Source of the DNA: Bryobacteraceae bacterium
GTDB taxonomy: Bacteria > Acidobacteriota > Terriglobia > Bryobacterales > Bryobacteraceae
DNA: 32,215 nucleotides
Reading direction: 5' to 3'
Assembly (NCBI GenBank): GCA_025062235.1
Contig: JANXAE010000024.1
Coordinates: 1-32,215, forward strand
Within the stretch, counting starts at the first letter, position 1, and every line of letters starts with the position of its first letter. The notes beneath the pieces are model-generated. The model saw only the letters and a program-made list of their open reading frames with translations, was not told the origin of the DNA and made no database searches. Shown here piece after piece: positions 27,798 to 32,215 of the stretch. Both the position numbers and the translations under genes were made by a program.

Positions 27798-28503
27798 TCG
27801 AGAGATCATCCTGGCGGGAGGTTCGGGAGGACTCGGACAAGCGATCGCGGAACTGCTGGCTTCCGAAGGAGCCCGCTTGGTTGTGAGTTACCGATCCAAT
27901 GCCCAGCGGGCCGGGCGATTGCGCCACATCGCCACGCAGGTGCTGGCCGCCGATCTCGCGGTGGCTGCCGATCGCACGCGCTTGTTGGAGGCAGCGCCCT
28001 CCCTTTACGGCCTCGTGGTGCTGGCCGGCGAGCCGGCGCGCGTGGCGGATCCCGGGGAGTTCGAGACCGTCCTGCGCCGCTCGCTCGAGGTCAATCTTGT
28101 TGGCCCTGTGGCCCTGGCCCGGGAAGCGGCCGAGCGCATGAAAGCCGCCGGGACCCCCGGTGCCATCGTCCTGTTTTCCACCATGCAGGCGATCGGCCTT
28201 TTTCCTGGCTCGCTGGCTTACGCCGCACCCAAGGCTGGCCTGTTGCACGCAGCCCGTGTGCTGGCCAAGGAGTTTCGCGGCCCGGCCAACGTCCGCGTGA
28301 ACGTCGTCTGCCCGGGCGTCATCCAGGCCGGGATGGCAGAAGCCTCGATCGCTGCGGGCAAGTATGACCGCTATCTGGCCGAGCGCGTTATCCCACGCTT
28401 CGGGCGCGCCTCCGATGTCGCTCGGGCCGTCCGTTTCTTTCTCGAGCCGGACAATTACATCACCGGCCAGTGCCTGCTGGTGGACGGCGGCCTCACGCTG
28501 TGA
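27778..28503 (+). CDS. Short-chain dehydrogenase/reductase (SDR)
   Basis: This 241-residue classical SDR has a cofactor motif GGSGGLG at residues 14-20, a catalytic serine in FSTMQAIG and Y-x-x-x-K in LAYAAPKAG. NVRVNVVCPGVI and the closing ITGQCLLVDGG are standard. The NAD(P)-binding site lacks a clear acidic residue after strand 2 (VVSYRSN with Arg), which favours NADP. The start overlaps the ligase-like gene by 20 nt and has GAGGAG 8 nt upstream. Operon with a glycan ligase suggests a sugar or lipid substrate, but FabG-type fatty-acid chemistry is equally possible. Confidence 0.88.
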   Translation: MHGSLRDREIILAGGSGGLGQAIAELLASEGARLVVSYRSNAQRAGRLRHIATQVLAADLAVAADRTRLLEAAPSLYGLVVLAGEPARVADPGEFETVLRRSLEVNLVGPVALAREAAERMKAAGTPGAIVLFSTMQAIGLFPGSLAYAAPKAGLLHAARVLAKEFRGPANVRVNVVCPGVIQAGMAEASIAAGKYDRYLAERVIPRFGRASDVARAVRFFLEPDNYITGQCLLVDGGLTL

Positions 28504-28512
28504 TGGGGGCGC

Positions 28513-28950
28513 TCACTTGCCGCGGGGCGCCTTGACCTTCTTGATCAGCGAAGCTGCTTTCTTGAGGTCTTCCTCGTTCTCGAACGCCATCACTGCGGAG
28601 TACTTGCGACCGATCACTTGCGTGACCAGGAACGCGAGGTTGATCCCCGCGCCCGCGATCGCCTCGGCAATCGCGTGCCCCAGTCCGGGCCGGTCGTCTC
28701 CCTCCACCAGCAGCGTGGGCATCTCGTACGGAGCCAGGCCAGCCGCCTGAGCAGCGGCCGTCGCCTTCTTGCCCGTCACCGGATACAGCTCGATGGCTGC
28801 TTTCGAGGGATCGGTCTTGTACCGGTAGCCCATCACGACGCTCAGGTTGGCGCGGGCTTCCGCCAACGGTTTCAGGGTCGCCGCCAGCACGCCAGGCTGG
28901 TTGGCCACTTCCGCGCGCCACAAAGTGATTCGCTTGACCGAGATCGCCAT
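28513..28950 (-). CDS. Double ACT-domain protein
   Basis: This 145-residue protein has two ACT-like domains: residues about 1-70 (WRAEVANQPGVLAATLKPLAEARANLSVVMGYRY) and 75-140 (TLLVEGDDRPGLGHAIAEAIAGAGINLAFLVTQVIGRKYSAVMAFENEEDLKKA). The D/N-x-PG motif at the start of each is the ACT signature. ACT domains bind amino acids or similar small molecules and regulate enzymes; free-standing pairs like this one have unknown partners. The ATG at 28950 has AGGAGG 6 nt upstream. An in-frame extension to 29328 is composition shadow. A -10-like TACAAT lies about 35-40 nt upstream. Convergent with the SDR gene. Confidence 0.82.
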   Translation of the reverse strand: MAISVKRITLWRAEVANQPGVLAATLKPLAEARANLSVVMGYRYKTDPSKAAIELYPVTGKKATAAAQAAGLAPYEMPTLLVEGDDRPGLGHAIAEAIAGAGINLAFLVTQVIGRKYSAVMAFENEEDLKKAASLIKKVKAPRGK

Positions 28951-29388
28951 TGCTGCCTCCTGGGCACAACGTGCGCGCCCTCCAATTGTATTCGCGACGC
29001 GGGTTGGGGACACTCCCTTCCGCGGCTCGACGAGCGCGGCGGACCGGGGGGTGCGCGTTGCGCGCGCTGCCAGGCAGCTCGGGGGGGGGTGCCGCGGGGG
29101 GATGGTAGTCCTGGGATCCCCGGCTTCGGGTCCCATCCCTTGCGGCATGCGCTTTGCGAGTGGTGGCGACAGCGGGTGTGGTGCCGGGAGACTGCCTTTT
29201 CGTCCGGCCCGAAGGCCGAAACGCCTCCGGGTCAACGGCCGGACTTGCTGGCCTGAAGCGGGGGCTGCGCCTGCTGCCCTCGCGGGGCCTTGGCCCGCGG
29301 CGCAGCGCTCGGTGCGGCACCCGCGCACGAACGGGAGCTCTGGCCGCAGACCAAATCCACCACCGCCTGGCGGCGCGGCGCCCGGGCA
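28951..29388. other. Intergenic region, 438 nt, with G-runs
   Basis: No supported gene. Includes the promoter of the ACT-domain gene at its left end, three G-runs (29046-29051, 29081-29089, 29096-29101) and GC-rich hairpins (for example the GGCCCGAAGGCC at about 29207-29218). Antisense frames here are Arg/Pro-rich and look like GC-content shadow. Confidence 0.5.
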
Positions 29389-30561
29389 CTAACGGGAGAT
29401 CTGGGCGGGCGCGGGCACGAAGTATTCGAAGAATCGGCGCTTCTTGGTTACAGTGATCGCCGGCAACTCGAGCAGGGAGCGGGCGAGCTCGGTGAAATGC
29501 AGGCCGAGGCGCGAATCCTCCCCGAGCGGCTGGCCGGCCATGATCGCCTGGTGGACGGCGGCGTAGTCATTGGGGATGGAGGCGCGAATCGCCGCGCCCA
29601 ACATCTGCTCGATCTGCTCGCGGGACAGCAGGCTGCGGGCTTGCGCCCGGTTGAGGATGATCTCTACGCGGTGGGCCAGATCCAGTCCTCGCAGAAAGCG
29701 GATCTTCTCGGCGCCCAGATGCAGTGCGGGAATTTCGGGCGTGGTGACCAGGAAGATCCTTCCGGATTCGCGCAGCAGCTCGAGCGAGTATTTCTCCATC
29801 ATGCCGGAGTGATCCACGCAGATAACCCTGTAAAACCGCCGCGCGAAGGAGAGCATCAGTTGGATGCGGGCGGGATCCACGCGCACGCCCGGATCGAGCC
29901 GCCCTGTGGGCAGCACGTCGAGCGTGCCCAGAGGCCAGACCAGTTTCGCCCACACGTCCTGGTCGAGATGATCGGCGTGTTCGATGGCGTCCACCACCGA
30001 GTAGCGCGGGTTCAGTTTGAGCAGGAAACCGACGATGCCGCTGTTCAGATCGAAGTCCGCCAGCAACACGCTGGTATCCGGCACGCGGGAAAGCGCCACA
30101 GCGGTGTTCAATGCGACCGTCGTCGCCCCCACGCCGGGCTTCGCCGGCAGGAACGAGTACAGGCGGTCAATGGTGGCTGCGCGGCCGTCCACGAGCTTCT
30201 GGATCCGGCCCAGTGCTTCGCGAAGCTTCTGTGCGTCGAAAGGAAAATTCAGCACTTCGCGGACGCCCGCCCTCATCAGATCCAGAAGCACCTGCGGCTC
30301 CCATGAGTGTACGATGGCCACCATCGGCAACCCGGGGGCTTTCTTCTCGAGAAACGCGGCTACGGTGGCGAATCGCTGGGGGGATTCGTAGCTCAGGAAA
30401 ACGGCCTCGACCGTCCGTTCGGCCAGCAGGCGCTCCAGCTCGACCGCGTCTGGGTACCGGTTCAGGTGGAGGACAACCCCTGCTACGCGGCTGTCCAGTA
30501 GGGCGCGCTCCAGCGCCGCACCCATCTCCTGATCCGGGCAGATGATCGCCACGCGCAACAT
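29389..30561 (-). CDS. CpaE/TadZ-like pilus-assembly ATPase
   Basis: This 390-residue protein has an N-terminal response-regulator-like fold (LRVAIICPDQEMGAALERAL and AGVREVLNFPF, residues 1-125) and a C-terminal ParA/MinD-type ATPase. The deviant Walker A is K141-P-G-V-G-A-T-T, with the signature first Lys kept and the second replaced by Ala, as is common in TadZ/CpaE. FDLNSGIVGFLL, RVICVDHSGMMEKYSLELLRESGRIFLVTTPEIPALHLGAEKI and NRAQ complete the fold. Known relatives place the Tad/Flp pilus machinery at the cell pole. No other tad/cpa gene is in the window. I chose ATG 30561 over 30579 because only the former has a GGG-rich ribosome-binding site. Confidence 0.85.
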   Translation of the reverse strand: MLRVAIICPDQEMGAALERALLDSRVAGVVLHLNRYPDAVELERLLAERTVEAVFLSYESPQRFATVAAFLEKKAPGLPMVAIVHSWEPQVLLDLMRAGVREVLNFPFDAQKLREALGRIQKLVDGRAATIDRLYSFLPAKPGVGATTVALNTAVALSRVPDTSVLLADFDLNSGIVGFLLKLNPRYSVVDAIEHADHLDQDVWAKLVWPLGTLDVLPTGRLDPGVRVDPARIQLMLSFARRFYRVICVDHSGMMEKYSLELLRESGRIFLVTTPEIPALHLGAEKIRFLRGLDLAHRVEIILNRAQARSLLSREQIEQMLGAAIRASIPNDYAAVHQAIMAGQPLGEDSRLGLHFTELARSLLELPAITVTKKRRFFEYFVPAPAQISR

Positions 30562-30924
30562 CGCAATCCCTGCCCTCATATCGGGCGTTCGCTGGGCTTG
30601 GTGGATGGGTGCAGAAACCGATACAGCAAGGGGAGAACGCCTGAGGACCGGAGGCCTGATTCCAATTGGCGATCCTGCGCGCTACCGGGCCAGGGCGCGA
30701 CTCCGCCCCCTATCGGTTACGGCGCTTCCGGGACGGGGCTCGCTCCGGCTTGCGCGTCCGCCTTCGCCTGCGAGCGGCCATCCGGATCCCTGGCGCGATC
30801 GCCGCGGAACCCTGCGATCCGTCTCATTTCCCAACGGCTTTGCTAGGAACCGATCGAGGGCTGTCCGCCTTCGGTGCCGCGATACTGCCCGCTCGGCGGG
30901 TAGACGAGCTGGCCCGCCGGGGCC
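30562..30924. other. Intergenic region, 363 nt, between the TadZ-like and SOD genes
   Basis: No supported gene. It holds the upstream region of the TadZ-like gene and two hairpins just after the SOD stop on the minus strand: GGCCC/GGGCC (30911-30924) and an 8-bp stem (30885-30903). The middle is GC-rich and has no recognised motif. Confidence 0.5.
30885..30924 (-). terminator. Tandem hairpins after the superoxide dismutase gene
   Basis: Read on the minus strand, a 5-bp GC stem (loop of 4) abuts the stop codon, then a second stem of 8 bp (one G-T pair) with a 3-nt loop. No T-run follows. Possible Rho-aided or weak terminator. Confidence 0.35.
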
Positions 30925-31521
30925 TCACTTGCGCGCGCGCTCCAGGTTGGCCCCGATAGCGTCCCAGTCCAGATTCTTGAAGAAGGCGTCTATGTAGCTG
31001 GCCCGGGCCACGCCGTAGTCCAGATAGTACGCGTGCTCGTAGACGTCGAGGGCAACGATGGGGACCGCGTTCCAGACCGGAAACGTGTTCTGCGCGTCTC
31101 CGGCGTAATTGAACAGGTACCCCCAGTCCCGGTCCCAGGCCGTCCATGCCCAACCCCTGGAGGCCATACCCGTGGCCTTCAGGTCCGCGCGCCAGGCTTC
31201 CACGGAACCGAAATATTTCTCGAAGAGCTCGCGCAGCTCTTTGGGCGGGTCGCCGCCCCGGCCGCCGAGGTGCCCGAAATAAAGCTCATGATTCTTGATG
31301 CCGCCGATGGCGAACGTCAGATCCACCTTGAGCGAGCGGAGGTCGCTGAAGGTCTGGTTCGCCGAGCCGCGGTCTGCCGTCTCCAGCTTCTGCATGATCT
31401 CGTTGTACTTGTTCACGTAGCCCTGGTAGAGCTTGTAATGCTCGGTCATCGTGCGAGCCGAGATGCCGTCGAGGTCGCGCAGGATGTGGTCGAAGTTTCT
31501 CGCTGTCAACTGGTGAGCCAT
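30925..31521 (-). CDS. Fe/Mn-family superoxide dismutase
   Basis: This 198-residue cytoplasmic enzyme has metal ligands H28 (TEHYKLY), H78 (GGIKNHELYF), D159 and H163 (ALDVYEHAYYLDY). Four positions before H78 there is Gly74, and Gln144 aligns with the Mn-type Gln, so the pattern suggests Mn or cambialistic metal use. The usual His-His pair after H28 (HYGKHH in E. coli SodB) is replaced by Tyr-Gln, so the gateway residues differ. This variant is a recognised branch in several soil phyla. I chose ATG 31521; upstream GGAG is 11 nt away, and an in-frame TTG two codons before has better spacing. Downstream of gatA on the same strand, with a gap of about 138 nt. Confidence 0.87.
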   Translation of the reverse strand: MAHQLTARNFDHILRDLDGISARTMTEHYKLYQGYVNKYNEIMQKLETADRGSANQTFSDLRSLKVDLTFAIGGIKNHELYFGHLGGRGGDPPKELRELFEKYFGSVEAWRADLKATGMASRGWAWTAWDRDWGYLFNYAGDAQNTFPVWNAVPIVALDVYEHAYYLDYGVARASYIDAFFKNLDWDAIGANLERARK

Positions 31522-31659
31522 TTGCAAGAGTTCTCCTCGTTCACCCATAAGGATGCGGAAAGGCGCTTGGCGGTCGCAGCCCTTGCGGCTTGGATCCACG
31601 AGGGCCCGGCGGCCCTCAGCCCCTCGGGCGGGGCGTGTGCGAGGGCACGCTCTTCGGCC

Positions 31660-32215
31660 TCAGAGCTCTGCGCCTCCTGCCTGCTCGAAGGCGTAAGCCA
31701 GGCGCAACATCCCGGCTTCGTCGAAGTGTCGCGCCAGAATCTGCATACCCACCGGCAAGCCTTCGCTTGTCCGGCCGCACGGCACGCTCATGCAGGGGAT
31801 GCCGGCCAGGCTTCCCGTGATCGTGTAAATGTCGGAGAGATACATCGCGAGCGGATCCGCGATCTTCTCGCCGAGGCGGAAAGCAGGGAAGGGAGAAACC
31901 GGCGTCACGATCGCATCCACCTCGCGGAAAGCCTCCGTGAAGTCGCGCGCGATGAGCGTGCGCACCTTCTGTGCCTTCAGATAGTAGGCTTCGTAGTAAC
32001 CCGCACTCAAAACGTAGGTGCCGAGCATGATGCGCCGCTTGCACTCGGCCCCGAAGCCCTCGCCCCGGCTGTTGCGGTACATCTCGCCCAGAGTTTCCGA
32101 ATGCGGCGAGCGGCGTGTGTATCGCACGCCGTCGTAGCGCGCGAGGTTGGAGCTGGCCTCCGCGGTGCAGATGATGTAGTAGCAGGCGATGGCGTACTCG
32201 GTGTGGGGCAGGCTG
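31660..32215 (-). CDS. gatA: Glutamyl-tRNA(Gln) amidotransferase subunit A (GatA), C-terminal part
   Basis: The frame enters from the right window edge and ends at 31662-31660, giving the last 184 residues. [96 protein letters not shown] and [14 protein letters not shown] are the standard GatA C-terminal motifs; the catalytic Ser-cisSer-Lys triad lies outside the window. With GatB and GatC it turns Glu-tRNA(Gln) or Asp-tRNA(Asn) into the amidated form. The presence implies indirect Gln or Asn tRNA charging in this organism. Upstream of SOD on the same strand. Confidence 0.92.
   Translation of the reverse strand, partial: SLPHTEYAIACYYIICTAEASSNLARYDGVRYTRRSPHSETLGEMYRNSRGEGFGAECKRRIMLGTYVLSAGYYEAYYLKAQKVRTLIARDFTEAFREVDAIVTPVSPFPAFRLGEKIADPLAMYLSDIYTITGSLAGIPCMSVPCGRTSEGLPVGMQILARHFDEAGMLRLAYAFEQAGGAEL

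Noticed and set aside
28951-29388. Possible gene in the gap before the ACT-domain gene
   Set aside because: All frames are Arg/Pro/Gly-rich, lack ribosome-binding sites, and the in-frame extension of the ACT gene begins well before its strong Shine-Dalgarno.

Overview
The window is GC-rich, gene-dense DNA from a diderm bacterium. Evidence for two membranes is a lipoprotein adaptor, an RND permease, a TolC-type outer-membrane channel and an O-antigen ligase-like protein. The gene mix (Tat-type Gfo/Idh/MocA oxidoreductase, ceramidase-type secreted hydrolase, probable GH106 N-terminus, orphan nuoB, small DksA-like protein, glycine-zipper envelope protein) suggests Acidobacteriota, probably the Bryobacterales/Solibacter group. 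That placement is inference; there is no rRNA or other marker here. I see no tRNA, rRNA, CRISPR array, insertion sequence or phage gene.

Layout. 1-161 is the N-terminus of a secreted glycosidase (minus strand, cut by the window edge). 268-6884 is a TetR-regulated efflux operon: repressor, lipoprotein membrane-fusion protein, and one 1586-residue polypeptide joining an RND permease to a TolC-type channel. 7076-8593 is an AbgT-family transporter, divergent from a single-subunit molybdopterin oxidoreductase (8737-10788) that overlaps a small probable lipoprotein gene. 11278-14880 holds two divergent multi-membrane GT-C-like proteins. 15267-15650 is a DksA/TraR zinc-finger protein with its own promoter and terminator. 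15722-16956 is a minus-strand nuoB-pgeF pair.

17039-20884 is a compact four-gene operon on the plus strand: an isocitrate-lyase/PEP-mutase family lyase, LeuC-type and LeuD-type hydro-lyase subunits, and an isocitrate/isopropylmalate-type dehydrogenase. The last three genes overlap by 4 bases each. Together they look like a dedicated 2-hydroxyacid pathway, of the isomerise or dehydrate, then cleave or oxidise type, whose substrate cannot be named from sequence.

20887-25607 carries an unknown 163-aa protein, the Gfo/Idh/MocA oxidoreductase, a BON-domain protein, the ceramidase-type hydrolase and a glycine-zipper envelope protein. 25625-28503 has an unknown 189-aa protein, an O-antigen ligase-like protein and an SDR. 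28513-32215 has a double-ACT protein, an orphan CpaE/TadZ ATPase, an Fe/Mn superoxide dismutase and the C-terminal part of gatA.

The most interesting points are the RND-TolC fusion, the lyase/LeuCD/dehydrogenase operon, a strong apparent avoidance of the degenerate palindrome RTCGAY across the whole window (visible as ATT or ATA instead of ATC before Asp codons), and two genes whose -10 boxes lie 7 nt before the start codon, implying leaderless transcripts.
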